From the NCBI GenBank assembly GCA_015075645.1, contig JABTUF010000006.1:62001-126000 (forward strand): a stretch of 64,000 nt of DNA, read 5' to 3'. The DNA is from Burkholderiales bacterium (lineage in GTDB: Bacteria; Pseudomonadota; Gammaproteobacteria; Burkholderiales; Casimicrobiaceae). The notes beneath the pieces are model-generated. The model saw nothing but the letters and a program-made list of their open reading frames with translations, was not told where the DNA came from and made no database searches. Both the position numbers and the translations under genes were made by a program. Positions 55,531 through 64,000 of the stretch are shown one piece after another (the first letter of the stretch is position 1; each line of letters begins with the position of its first letter).

Positions 55531-56039
55531 CCTCGATGCCCGTCCGGCTCGCGCGACCCCGCCCGGGCGGCGGACGGTCCGCGGGCCGGACGCGGCGATG
55601 CGGGCGCGGCGCGTTCCGCCGTCGCCTCCCGGAGGCGGCGGCGGCAGTCGCGCTCGATCGAGCCGATCTCGGAGAGGAGCGCCTCGATGTCCGCGCGCTG
55701 CACCTCGAGCTGGGCGCGGCGATGGTCGAGCGCCTCGAGGAAGCGCAGCAGCTGGCGCCGGTCGCCCTCCCGCGCGTCGTGCAGGTCGAGGATCTCGCGG
55801 ATCTCGATGAGCGAGAGGCCGAGCCGCTTGCCGCGCAGGATCAGCTTGATGCGGGTGCGCTCGCGCTCGCCGTAGATGCGCGCTTGACGCTGCCGCCGCG
55901 GCGCGAGCAGGCCCTCGTCCTCGTAGAAGCGGATCGCGCGCGTGGTCAGCGCGAACTCGGCGGCGAGTTCCGAGATCGAATAGCTCGCCTCCCGCGGCGC
56001 GGCGGCGGGCGCGTTCGGCGGGCGGCGGGAGGCGGTCAT
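55527..56039 (-). CDS. liuR: MerR family regulator, LiuR-like
   Basis: A 170-residue MerR protein. The winged helix is SYSISELAAEFALTTRAIRFYEDEGLLAPRRQRQARIYGERERTRIKLI (residues about 19-67), followed by a coiled-coil dimer helix (about 95-135, EALDHRRAQLEVQRADIEALL) and a short basic tail without the effector cysteines of metal sensors. LiuR regulators have this length and sit at the head of liu operons. ATG 56039 is used; an upstream in-frame ATG (56108) gives an unconserved extension. It is divergent from the hydrolase gene. Confidence 0.87.
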   Translation of the reverse strand: MTASRRPPNAPAAAPREASYSISELAAEFALTTRAIRFYEDEGLLAPRRQRQARIYGERERTRIKLILRGKRLGLSLIEIREILDLHDAREGDRRQLLRFLEALDHRRAQLEVQRADIEALLSEIGSIERDCRRRLREATAERAAPASPRPARGPSAARAGSREPDGHRG

Positions 56040-56128
56040 CGGCGGCGGGATGTCCGCGGGAACGTCGGGGAACGGGCCCGGCCACGATACCATACCGGGT
56101 TGACGCAACCGCCGATGCCCGTCCCCAG

Positions 56129-57175
56129 GTGAACGCCCCCGCCCCGAGCCTGCTGCAGTACCCGTACGACGCCCCGCCCGCGCCCGGCGCGGCGCAGGAG
56201 ATCGCGCCGGAGCTCCTCTGGGTCCGGATGCCGCTGCCGTTCGCGCTCGACCACATCAACCTGTGGCTCGCGCGCGGCGAGAGCGGAGGCTGGATCGCGG
56301 TCGACGCGGGCTACGGCAACGACGCCACGCGCGCGCTGTGGGAGCAGCACTTCGTCTCGACGATGGGCGGGCATCCGATCGAGCGCATCGTCGCGACGCA
56401 CCACCACCCCGACCACCTGGGGAACGCCGCGTGGCTCGCGGAGCGCTTCGGCGCGAAGGTCGCGATGACGATCGGCGAGTTCCTGACCGCGCACGCGACG
56501 CTCGACCAGCGCGCGGCGCACACGATCGGCGACACCTGCGCGCTGTTCGCCGCGCACGGCCTCGACCGCGAGCACGTCGCGGCGATCGTCGCACGCGGCA
56601 ACGCCTATTCGCGCGGCGTGCCGCGCGCCCCGGCGAACATCGAGCGCATCGTCGGCGGCGACACGCTTCGCCTCGGCGCGCGCGACTGGACCGTGATCCC
56701 GGGCTACGGCCACTCGCCCGAGCATGCCGCGCTGCACGCGCGCGAGGCCGGGCTCCTGATCTCGGGCGACATGCTGCTGCCTCGCATCTCGACCAACGTC
56801 AGCGTGTGGTCGTCCGACCCCGACGGCGACCCGCTGGGCCGGTTCCTGAAGTCGATCTCCGCCTACGAGGGTCTTCCCACCGACACGCTCGTGCTGCCGT
56901 CGCACGGCATGCCGTTTCGCGGCATCGCGGCGCGCGTCGCCGAGTTGCGCGCGCATCACGCGGCGCGACTCGCGGAGCTGGAGGAGGCGCTCGCCGACGC
57001 GCGCCGGCCGATGTCCGCCGGCGAGATCGTGCCGGTGCTGTTCCGCCGGCCGCTCGACCTGCAGCAGCGCTTCTTCGCGACCGGCGAGGCGATCGCGCAC
57101 CTCAATCACCTGTGGCACCGCAAGCGCATCACCCGCGTCGTCGGCGACGGCGGCGCGGTACGCTTCTCCGCCTGA
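56129..57175 (+). CDS. Metallo-beta-lactamase-fold hydrolase
   Basis: A 348-residue zinc hydrolase with the binding motif THHHPDHLG (HxHxDH), a later histidine in PGYGHSPEHAAL, and SGDMLLPRIS with the bridging aspartate; the C-terminal 100 residues form the helical extension seen in MBL hydrolases that act on thioesters. Start is GTG. It is divergent from liuR with 89 bases between; relatives next to liu genes are known but the substrate (possibly an acyl-CoA or glutathione thioester) is not identified. Confidence 0.85.
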   Translation: MNAPAPSLLQYPYDAPPAPGAAQEIAPELLWVRMPLPFALDHINLWLARGESGGWIAVDAGYGNDATRALWEQHFVSTMGGHPIERIVATHHHPDHLGNAAWLAERFGAKVAMTIGEFLTAHATLDQRAAHTIGDTCALFAAHGLDREHVAAIVARGNAYSRGVPRAPANIERIVGGDTLRLGARDWTVIPGYGHSPEHAALHAREAGLLISGDMLLPRISTNVSVWSSDPDGDPLGRFLKSISAYEGLPTDTLVLPSHGMPFRGIAARVAELRAHHAARLAELEEALADARRPMSAGEIVPVLFRRPLDLQQRFFATGEAIAHLNHLWHRKRITRVVGDGGAVRFSA

Positions 57176-57209
57176 CCCCCCGGCCTCCTCCCCCTTCCGG
57201 ACCCGCCCG

Positions 57210-59033
57210 ATGACGACCAAGACCGCCTCCACCGCCTCCTCCCCGACCGAGGCGCGCCCCCCGTTCGACCCGGTCGTCCTCGCCGAGTCGATGGCGTCCG
57301 CCGCCGAGAAGAGCGCGAAGCTCCTGGGCGAATTCGCCGCGAAGCAGGCCGCGCGCGGCGCGAGCCCGTTCGCCGACGAGCTCGGCCTCGGGAAGGCGTA
57401 CATGGAACTCGCCTCCGCGATGCTCGCCAATCCGCAGCGGCTCGTCGAATCGCAGATCTCGCTGTGGCAGCAGTACACGGCGCTGTGGCAGTCCTCGGTC
57501 CTGCGCGCGTTCGGCGCGCAGGTCGCCCCGGTCGCCGAGCCGTCGAAGGGCGACAAGCGCTTCCGCCACGAGGGCTGGCAGGACCACCTGCTGTTCGACT
57601 ACGTGAAGCAGAGCTACCTGATCGCGGCGCGCTGGCTGCACGAGAACGTCGCGAGCGTCGAGGGCCTGGACGAGCACACGAAGAAGAAGGTGGACTTCTT
57701 CACCCGCCAGTACATCGACGCGCTCGCGCCGTCGAACTTCGCGCTCACCAATCCCGAGGTGTTCAGCGAGACCGTCGCCACCGGCGGCCAGAACCTGGTC
57801 AAGGGCCTGAACAACCTGCTCGACGACATCGAGCGCGGCAACGGGCAGCTCCGCATCTCGATGACCGACGCGAAGGCGTTCGAGCTCGGCGTCAACATCG
57901 CGACCACGCCCGGCAAGGTGGTGTTCCGCAACGCGCTGATCGAGCTCATCCAGTACGAGCCCGCGACGGCGAAGGTGTCCGAGCGCCCGCTCCTCGTGAT
58001 CCCGCCGTGGATCAACAAGTTCTACATCCTCGACCTGCGCGAGAAGAACTCGTTCCTGCGCTGGGCGGTCGCGCAGGGGCACACGACCTTCGTGATCTCG
58101 TGGGTCAACCCGGACGCGAAGCTCGCCGGCAAGGATTTCGAGGACTACCTGACCGAAGGCACGCTCGCCGCGATCGGCGCGATCGAGAAGGCGACCGGCG
58201 CGAAGGACGTGAACGCGGTCGGCTACTGCCTCGGCGGGACGCTCCTCGCCGCGACGCTCGGCTACCTGGCGGCGAAGAAGGAGCCGAGGATCGCGAGCGC
58301 GACGTTCATGACCTCGCTCGTCGACTTCACCCACGCCGGCGAACTCGAGGTGTTCATCGACGAGGGCCAGGTGGCCTCGCTCGAGCGCAAGATGAGCGAG
58401 CGCGGCTACCTCGAAGGCGCCGAGATGGCGAACACCTTCAACATGCTGCGCGCGAACGACCTGATCTGGTCGTTCGTCATCAACAACTACCTGATGGGGC
58501 GCGACCCGTTCCCGTTCGACCTGCTGCACTGGAACTGCGACTCGACGCGCATGCCGGCGAAGATGCACAGCTTCTACCTGCGCAACCTCTACATGAAGAA
58601 CGCGCTGCGCGAGCCGGGCGGCGTCACGCTCGACGGCGTCGCCATCGACCTTTCCAAGTCGAAGGTCCCGACCTACTTCGTCTCGGCGATCGAGGACCAC
58701 ATCGCGCCGTGGAAGGCGACCTACGAGGGCCCGTCGGTCCTGTCGGGACCGTCGCGCTTCGTGCTGTCCGGCTCGGGACACATCGCGGGCATGATCAACC
58801 CGCCGGCCGCGAACAAGTACGGGTACTGGACCAACGCGAAGCTCCCGGCGTCGGCGGACGAGTGGTTCGCCGGCGCGAAGCAGCACGAGGGCTCGTGGTG
58901 GACCGACTGGCAGGACTGGATCTCGACGCGCACCGGGCGCGAGGTCGCGCCGCGCGTTCCGGGCAAGGGCAAGCTCAAGGCGCTCGCCGACGCGCCGGGC
59001 ACCTACGTCCGGATCCGCGCCGACGGGAAGTGA
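57210..59033 (+). CDS. phaC: Class I poly(3-hydroxyalkanoate) synthase
   Basis: Polymerises (R)-3-hydroxyacyl-CoA into storage granules; 607 residues, the class I size. N-terminal PhaC domain (about 110-280) and the alpha/beta-hydrolase core with the lipase-like box GYCLGGTLL, nucleophile Cys340, Asp496 in AIEDHIAPW and His524 in GSGHIAGMIN. No phaA, phaB or phasin gene follows; the thiolase at 52512 could supply precursor. It starts 34 bases after the hydrolase gene and may be cotranscribed with it. Confidence 0.97.
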   Translation: MTTKTASTASSPTEARPPFDPVVLAESMASAAEKSAKLLGEFAAKQAARGASPFADELGLGKAYMELASAMLANPQRLVESQISLWQQYTALWQSSVLRAFGAQVAPVAEPSKGDKRFRHEGWQDHLLFDYVKQSYLIAARWLHENVASVEGLDEHTKKKVDFFTRQYIDALAPSNFALTNPEVFSETVATGGQNLVKGLNNLLDDIERGNGQLRISMTDAKAFELGVNIATTPGKVVFRNALIELIQYEPATAKVSERPLLVIPPWINKFYILDLREKNSFLRWAVAQGHTTFVISWVNPDAKLAGKDFEDYLTEGTLAAIGAIEKATGAKDVNAVGYCLGGTLLAATLGYLAAKKEPRIASATFMTSLVDFTHAGELEVFIDEGQVASLERKMSERGYLEGAEMANTFNMLRANDLIWSFVINNYLMGRDPFPFDLLHWNCDSTRMPAKMHSFYLRNLYMKNALREPGGVTLDGVAIDLSKSKVPTYFVSAIEDHIAPWKATYEGPSVLSGPSRFVLSGSGHIAGMINPPAANKYGYWTNAKLPASADEWFAGAKQHEGSWWTDWQDWISTRTGREVAPRVPGKGKLKALADAPGTYVRIRADGK

Positions 59034-59091
59034 CGCCGCGGCGCGCGCGCAGTAGAGTGGCGCGAGGCAAGGGTCCTTTCGGGAGGACATC

Positions 59092-59517
59092 ATGTTGATC
59101 CTTCGATCCTGCACGCTGCTGTCGCTCGCCGCGCTGGCCCTTGGAGCGCCGCTCGCCGCCGCGGCAGCGACCTGCGCGGACTGCGGCGTCGTCACCTCGC
59201 TCCGCTACGTCGAGGAGAAGGGCCAGGCGAGCGGCGTCGGCGCCGTCGCGGGCGGCGTCGTCGGCGGCGTCGTCGGCCACCAGTTCGGCAGCGGGCGCGG
59301 CAACACCGCGATGACGATCGCGGGCGCCGGCGCCGGCGCCTACGCCGGCCACCAGATCGAGAAGAACAAGAACAAGAAGGTCTACTGGGCGGTGACCGTG
59401 AAGATGGACGACGGGACCGTCCGCAAGCTCACCTACAGCCAGCGCCCGCCCGCCAACGAGGGCGAACGCGTCAAGCTGCTCGACGGCGGGAAGCGGATGG
59501 CGCTCGTCGCGCCGTAG
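59092..59517 (+). CDS. Glycine-zipper outer-membrane/periplasmic protein
   Basis: A 141-residue protein with a signal peptide (residues 1-22, ending AAA) and the two-segment glycine zipper of the 17-kDa surface antigen/Rick_17kDa group: SGVGAVAGGVVGGVVGHQFG and TAMTIAGAGAGAYAGHQIEK (residues about 43-85). A C-terminal small beta region has KMDDGTVRKLTYSQRP. A cysteine pair (TCADCG) follows the cleavage site, but no clear lipobox. GGGAGG precedes the ATG. Envelope role likely, exact function unknown. Confidence 0.85.
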   Translation: MLILRSCTLLSLAALALGAPLAAAAATCADCGVVTSLRYVEEKGQASGVGAVAGGVVGGVVGHQFGSGRGNTAMTIAGAGAGAYAGHQIEKNKNKKVYWAVTVKMDDGTVRKLTYSQRPPANEGERVKLLDGGKRMALVAP

Positions 59518-59613
59518 GCGACCTTCGGCATGCCGCCCGTCGCTCCGTAGCGAAGCTCGACGCAACGCCACGCAGGTTCGCGCGCCGCCCGGCGCGGGTT
59601 TCGGCGGCGCCGA

Positions 59614-61653
59614 TCACCGCTGCATGCCGCCCGGCTTCTCGGATGCGTTGCCGCGCGACGGTGCGCTGCCGTCGTGGCCGCCGCGTTCCTGCGGCTTGCG
59701 CTCGCTGCCGTTCGACGACGGCTTCGCCGCCGGAGCGTGCGCCGGAGCCTGCCCGTGCATCTGCGGGGGCGGCACGGGCGCCATCGTCGCCCCCCCGCGC
59801 GGCACCGCCTGTGGGCTCGCCGCCGGCGGCGACACGACCGCGGGCTTCGGCTGGGGCGCGCTGCGCGACGGCGGCGCGTACGGGTTCGAGGGCGAGGCGA
59901 CCGGCATCGACGGTCGCTGCGGCGATGACGAGCGTGCCGGACCGGTCGCGGAAGGCGAGTACGTCGGCGCCGCCGGCGAAGCCTGGCGCGCCGGCGGCGA
60001 GACGTCCGGCTGCGGGTATCCGGTCGAGGGCACGTTCTGGCGCGACGGCGCGGTCGCCGGTGCGTAGGGCTTCGCCGTCTCGCGCTGGACCGGCGTGGTG
60101 TAGACCGACGGCGCACCGCCGCGGTCGGGCGCCGAGTACGACGCCGACGGCGTCGTCGGTGCCGCAGACGTTCCGCGCGACGGCGCGCCGATCGACGGCT
60201 TCACGCTCTCGCCGGCGCTGCGCGACGGCGATCCGCGCGCCATGCCGCTGCCCGGCGCGAAGGTCGACGCGGCAGGCGGCGCATCGGACAGTCGCGGCTT
60301 CAACGCCGGCCGCCCGGGCGCCGGGCGCTCCGCCGGCGGTGCGTAGGCGAGGTCCGGTGCGCTGCGGACCTGCGCGGCGGTCACCGGAACGAGATGGCGC
60401 GACACCGACCGCTCGCTCGCGAAATTCGCGACCGGAATCGCCGTGATGCCGCCGGGACGCGACGCGTTGATGTAGCTCTGGGGCGGCGCGCGGCGCACGC
60501 GTTCGTCGTAGTGCGCGGCATAGGGGCGGTTGTAGCCGCTCCAACAGCGCGACGAGCAGCCGTTCCACCACGGGCGGAACGGCTCGCCCCAGGCGAGCGG
60601 CACCCAGCCCATGACCGGCGCGCCCCACGACACCGACACGCTCCAGCCCGAACCGCCGACCCAGCCGACCATCGCGGGCGCCCAGATCGGACGGGCGACG
60701 AACGCGCCGGGACACCATCCCCAGCGGCCGCCGACCACGACCCAGCGTCCGTAGTGGAACGGCGCGTAGCCCCACGGCGCGGCATCGACCCAGGTCCAGC
60801 CCCAGGGCGCGACCCAGGTCCAGCGGCCGTCGCGGTACGGCGCCCAGCCCGCGGCGACCTGCGTCGGATACCAGACCGAACCGTAGGTCGTGTCGGTCTC
60901 CCACGCGCCGTACGCGTCGAGGTCGGCCGCGCCGACCATCTGGCGCGACACGTACGGAGACGAGCGGCTCCGCGCGTAGCGCCGGTCGCGCTCGGCGACC
61001 CAGGCGTCGAAGCCGTCGGATACGATGCCGTTCGCGACATCGACGCGCGTCGCGTCGAGTCCTTGCGCCACGGCGGTCTGCCCGGGCAGCACCTGCTGCA
61101 TGCCGGCGGACGTCGGCAGCGTCGCCTCGCCTTCGCGGACGACGACGACCGTGCGGTTGCGGTCGCCCGACACCTCGACCCGGTAGAGTCCGGTGCGCGT
61201 CAGCACAACCTGCGTGTTCGGCGTGTCGATGTGCGCGGCCTCGCCCGGATCGAGGAAGCGCAGGCGCAGCGAGAGCTGGCCCTGCGCGAGGAACAGCGAC
61301 ACGACGCGATCGTCGAGGCGCGCGACGTGCAGGTTGGTCTGCGGGCCGAGGCGGATCTGGCCGGTGCCGACGTCGATCTCCGCGCGCGAGCCTTCCGCGA
61401 CCCACAGGTTGTCGCCGGAGGTGATCGGATAGTTGACGCCGATCGCCTCCCAGTCGGACGCGCGATCCTCCGGCGCGTGGTAGACCTCGCCGCCCAGGTC
61501 GGCGAGGCGGCCCACGCGCGAAGGCAGGTCGTCCTGGGCGTATGCGACCGCCGCGAAGACCGCCAGCAGGACAGCGGCCGTGGCGCGCGCGGCCTTCCGC
61601 AGCGATCCACGCAAGTCGGTGCAATTCGGCATCCCGGCTGTCCTCATGGTCAT
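59614..61653 (-). CDS. Secreted FecR/DUF6600-like protein, tryptophan-rich with a proline-rich tail
   Basis: A 679-residue exported protein. Signal peptide to about residue 40 (ending AYAQ); a FecR-like beta domain (about 45-205, ITSGDNLWVAEGSRAEIDVG, GLYRVEVSGDRNRTVVVVREGEA); then some 130 residues very rich in W, G and Y (YGSVWYPTQVAAGWAPYRDG, WVAPWGWTWVDAAPWGYAPF) as in DUF6600 proteins; and a 300-residue disordered, Pro/Ala/Ser-rich tail. Divergent from the esterase gene. Family function is unknown; a cell-surface role is likely. Confidence 0.82.
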   Translation of the reverse strand: MTMRTAGMPNCTDLRGSLRKAARATAAVLLAVFAAVAYAQDDLPSRVGRLADLGGEVYHAPEDRASDWEAIGVNYPITSGDNLWVAEGSRAEIDVGTGQIRLGPQTNLHVARLDDRVVSLFLAQGQLSLRLRFLDPGEAAHIDTPNTQVVLTRTGLYRVEVSGDRNRTVVVVREGEATLPTSAGMQQVLPGQTAVAQGLDATRVDVANGIVSDGFDAWVAERDRRYARSRSSPYVSRQMVGAADLDAYGAWETDTTYGSVWYPTQVAAGWAPYRDGRWTWVAPWGWTWVDAAPWGYAPFHYGRWVVVGGRWGWCPGAFVARPIWAPAMVGWVGGSGWSVSVSWGAPVMGWVPLAWGEPFRPWWNGCSSRCWSGYNRPYAAHYDERVRRAPPQSYINASRPGGITAIPVANFASERSVSRHLVPVTAAQVRSAPDLAYAPPAERPAPGRPALKPRLSDAPPAASTFAPGSGMARGSPSRSAGESVKPSIGAPSRGTSAAPTTPSASYSAPDRGGAPSVYTTPVQRETAKPYAPATAPSRQNVPSTGYPQPDVSPPARQASPAAPTYSPSATGPARSSSPQRPSMPVASPSNPYAPPSRSAPQPKPAVVSPPAASPQAVPRGGATMAPVPPPQMHGQAPAHAPAAKPSSNGSERKPQERGGHDGSAPSRGNASEKPGGMQR

Positions 61654-61797
61654 CGATCGACTCCTGGTGCTGACGAAAACGATTGCCGCGGCGCCACGGT
61701 TGACCGGGCGCCTGCCGGCGACGCGGCGCACGTCCGGGCACAATGGATTAGACTCGGTGCTCCGTCCAGTCCGCCCGCCCCCTTCCAGGAGCCGTCC

Positions 61798-63648
61798 ATG
61801 CGCACCTTCCGCGCGTCCCGCATCGCCGCCGCCGTCGCCATCGCTTGCACGTTCGCCTCGAGCGCGGCTTCCGCCCAGTTCTCGAACTTCTGGGTGTTCG
61901 GCGACAGCCTGTCGGATGCCGGTTCGTTCAAGCCCGCGCTGCCGCCGGGCACGGGCCTCTACACGACCAATCCGGGACCGATGTGGACGCAGGTGCTGGC
62001 GCAGCGCTACGGCCTCACCTCGACGCCGGCCAACCAGGGCGGCAACGACTATGCGGAAGGCGGCGCGCGCGTCGCGTTGCAGCCCGGCGTCCCGCCGAAC
62101 TTCCCGCTGACCGCGAACGCGACCCCGGTGCTGACCCAGATCTCGCAGTACCTCGCGACCGGTCCGGCGGATTCCGGCGCGCTCCATTCGGTGTGGGCCG
62201 GCGGCAACGACCTGTTCACGCAGTTGTCGATGCTGCAGGCGGGCGCGATCACGCCGCAGCAACTGCAGGCGAACATGACGCTGGCCGCGGGCCAGCTCGT
62301 CGGTGGCGTCGCCCAGTTGCAGGCCGCGGGCGCGCGGAACATCCTCGTGTTCAACCTGCCCGACGCCGGCAAGACGCCCGACGGCATCGAATCCGGCAAC
62401 GCCGCGTCGATCTCGCAGGTCGTGGGCCTGTACAACGGCGCGATGCAGGCGGGACTGAACCAGATCGGCGGCAACGTCATCCGCGTCAACATCTTCGCCC
62501 TGCTGAACGAGGTGATCGCCGACCCGGCGCGCTACGGCTTCGCCAACGTCACCGGCCGCGCGTGCACGAACGACTTCGGCGGGCGTGTCTACGCGCTCTT
62601 CTGCACGCCCGACACGCTCGTGTCGCCCGACGCGCCGAACACCTACCTGTTCGCCGACGGCAACCACCCGACGACCGCGGGCATGAACCTGATCGCGCAA
62701 CTCGCCGCGAGCATGATCGAGGGACCGCAGAAGATGGCCTCGCTCGGCGAAGCGCCGCTCGCGGTCGAGGCCGCGAACTTCCGGACGCTCGACGGCCGGA
62801 TGCAGTCGTCGCTCAACGCGAAGCCCACGTCGGCACGCTTCCAGCCCTGGGTCGCGGTCGACTACGCGAATCCGGACCTCCGCGGCTCGTTCATCTCGGG
62901 CGACGCGGACGTGACGACGGTGTCGGTCGGCGGCGACATGATGCCGAATCCGCGCCTGCTCGTCGGCGGCGCGTTCGGCTACACCGAGAACAAGTCCGAC
63001 TTCGGCGGCGGCGGCTTCACGCTCAAGGAGACGACCGGCACGTTCTACGCCGGCTACGGCGAAGGCCCGTGGTACCTCGGGCTGCGCCTGGGCGCCGGCG
63101 ACCTCGACTACGGCGACATCAACCGCGACATCGCGCTCGGCACCACCACGCGGACCGAGACCGGCGAGACGAGCGGCTACACCTACTTCGGCAGCCTCGT
63201 CGGCGGGTGGTGGTTCGGCACGAAGAGCGGCATCGTGCACGGACCGTACGCGCGGCTCACCTACCAGCGCGCGATCGTCCGGCAGTTCTCGGAGGCGAGC
63301 CGCGATTCGACCGCGCTCACCTACGGCCAGCAGGAGCGCGAATCGCTGCAGTCCTCGCTCGGATGGCAGCTCTCCGGCAATCTCGCCGGCATCCGTCCGT
63401 TCGGCCGCGTGACCTGGGAATACGATTCGAAGGCCGATGCGCGTTCGGTCGAGGCGACGCCGGTCCTGCTGGGCGGCACCTATTCGGTCGGCGCCTACGT
63501 GCCGGACGACGACTACTGGCTGTTCAACCTCGGCGCGTCGACCGACTTCGCGCGCGGCACCGTGTTCCTCACCGGCTCGGGGACCGCCAGCAAGGACGAC
63601 GGCAACTACTGGGCGGTCACGCTGGGCGTGCGTATCCCGATCGAGTGA
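61798..63648 (+). CDS. Autotransporter SGNH/GDSL esterase (EstA-like)
   Basis: A 616-residue outer-membrane esterase. Signal peptide residues 1-26 (ending ASA), then a GDSL passenger domain with block I FGDSLSDAG, block III VWAGGNDLF and block V DGNHPTTAG (catalytic Ser, Asn, Asp/His), to about residue 320. A C-terminal autotransporter beta-barrel follows (about 350-616; repeated amphipathic strands such as TGTFYAGYGEGPWYLGLRL). It ends IPIE rather than in an aromatic residue. Such enzymes sit on the cell surface and hydrolyse lipids or short esters. Confidence 0.92.
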   Translation: MRTFRASRIAAAVAIACTFASSAASAQFSNFWVFGDSLSDAGSFKPALPPGTGLYTTNPGPMWTQVLAQRYGLTSTPANQGGNDYAEGGARVALQPGVPPNFPLTANATPVLTQISQYLATGPADSGALHSVWAGGNDLFTQLSMLQAGAITPQQLQANMTLAAGQLVGGVAQLQAAGARNILVFNLPDAGKTPDGIESGNAASISQVVGLYNGAMQAGLNQIGGNVIRVNIFALLNEVIADPARYGFANVTGRACTNDFGGRVYALFCTPDTLVSPDAPNTYLFADGNHPTTAGMNLIAQLAASMIEGPQKMASLGEAPLAVEAANFRTLDGRMQSSLNAKPTSARFQPWVAVDYANPDLRGSFISGDADVTTVSVGGDMMPNPRLLVGGAFGYTENKSDFGGGGFTLKETTGTFYAGYGEGPWYLGLRLGAGDLDYGDINRDIALGTTTRTETGETSGYTYFGSLVGGWWFGTKSGIVHGPYARLTYQRAIVRQFSEASRDSTALTYGQQERESLQSSLGWQLSGNLAGIRPFGRVTWEYDSKADARSVEATPVLLGGTYSVGAYVPDDDYWLFNLGASTDFARGTVFLTGSGTASKDDGNYWAVTLGVRIPIE

Positions 63649-63673
63649 ACGGTAGTTGATCCACGCGAAATCC

Positions 63674-63825
63674 GTCGGGCTGAAGCCCGACCCACCACCC
63701 TCCCCGTGGGTCGGCCTTCAGGCCGACACGATCCATCGCATCACCACCCGCCCCGTCGGGCTGAAGCCCGACCCACAGGGAAGGCGAAAGCCGCGGATCG
63801 CTCGTAGGTACGGCTTCAGCCGGAC
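63674..63825. repeat. Second REP cluster, four elements in alternating orientation
   Basis: Four REP elements: 63674-63695 (minus), 63706-63727 (plus), 63755-63776 (minus) and 63804-63825 (plus). Each is a GTGG or GTAG foot plus an 18-base hairpin related to GTCGGGCTTCAGCCCGAC; the second has compensating changes in the stem (GGCC/GGCC), and the fourth is degenerate (GTACGGC/GCCGGAC). Elements two and three form a doublet of exactly 71 bp with a 27-bp spacer, the same layout as in the array at 16620. Part of a prefix like that of the heptad repeats (CCGCCGCCACCGGA) follows at 63830. Confidence 0.88.
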
Positions 63826-63869
63826 GATTCTCCCGCCGCCACCGGATACTCCGGCGCCGCCGCCAGCGG

Positions 63870-64000
63870 TCAACGGGTTCCTGACCGGAACCGCGCGAGC
63901 GCGCGCAACCCCTCGATCGAACGCGAGCCGTACCACGACGTCCACTCCCCGTCGATGAGGTCGACGCGCTTGCCGTACGTCGCGGCGAGCGCGTCGCGGT
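63870..64000 (-). CDS. 3' end of an unidentified gene (runs off the right edge)
   Basis: The last 42 codons of a minus-strand frame ending in TGA at 63870-63872. The visible C terminus reads YGKRVDLIDGEWTSWYGSRS then IEGLRALARFRSGTR, with coding-like third positions and no stop to the window edge. I do not recognise the family from this fragment. Confidence 0.55.
   Translation of the reverse strand, partial: RDALAATYGKRVDLIDGEWTSWYGSRSIEGLRALARFRSGTR

Noticed and set aside
61654..63240. Minus-strand extension of the FecR/DUF6600 gene to a 1,208-codon frame
   Set aside because: The part beyond 61653 lies opposite the esterase gene and has shadow-frame composition; the ATG at 61653 is followed by a normal signal peptide.

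Overview
The window is a dense, roughly 70% GC stretch of chromosome with about 57 protein genes and no rRNA or tRNA gene that I can see. Gene content and order (narGHJI with a PpiC foldase, slmA-argB, purEK, coq7, cca, secB-grxC-rhodanese, class I PHA synthase, a short porin of the betaproteobacterial type, a complete liu leucine-catabolism cluster) point to a betaproteobacterium, probably Burkholderiales or a relative: a facultative, nitrate-respiring Gram-negative that stores polyhydroxyalkanoate. Many starts are GTG, and neighbouring genes are often joined by ATGA or GTGA stop/start overlaps.

Layout. 0-9.4 kb: respiratory nitrate reductase (narG, entering from the left edge, then narH, narJ, narI), a PpiC-type foldase and a TDT/SLAC1-family anion transporter in one operon. 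A separate NO-stress unit follows (cytochrome c'-like protein and nnrS) behind an NsrR-like operator. 9.4-18.7 kb: housekeeping genes (gpsA, SH3 protein, secB, grxC, rhodanese, gpmI, ctpA, moeB), then a 1.0-kb tandem array of REP doublets and a secreted protein of unknown function. 18.7-20.2 kb: slmA and argB. 20.3-31.9 kb: envelope polysaccharide genes, namely a plus-strand run (waaQ, a WaaG-like transferase, msbA, a GT4, two GT9-like proteins, O-antigen ligase) convergent with a minus-strand pair (polytopic sugar-1-P transferase, FlaA1/CapD-type dehydratase). 32.2-41.6 kb: porin with a hairpin leader, coq7, cca, an NDUFA9-like reductase, slt, purEK, a CaiB-family CoA transferase.

41.6-56 kb is a minus-strand block for leucine/isovalerate degradation. 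It has a MerR regulator (LiuR-like) with a palindromic operator, isovaleryl-CoA dehydrogenase, both methylcrotonyl-CoA carboxylase subunits, methylglutaconyl-CoA hydratase, HMG-CoA lyase and acetyl-CoA acetyltransferase. Interleaved are less expected genes: two DsbA-fold isomerase-like proteins (one fused to a VOC domain), a DUF4126 membrane protein, a LysE exporter, a second acyl-CoA dehydrogenase, a hydroxyacid dehydrogenase and a DUF1289 protein. 56-64 kb: a metallo-beta-lactamase-fold hydrolase, phaC, a glycine-zipper protein, a tryptophan-rich FecR/DUF6600-like protein divergent from an autotransporter esterase, a second REP cluster and the 3' end of an unidentified minus-strand gene.

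The most notable non-coding structure is the REP family. Its unit is a 71-bp inverted doublet of exact layout 4+18+27+18+4, amplified about tenfold beside moeB and found again near the right edge. A second dispersed motif has a shared 29-bp prefix followed by heptads of the form CTG-N4.
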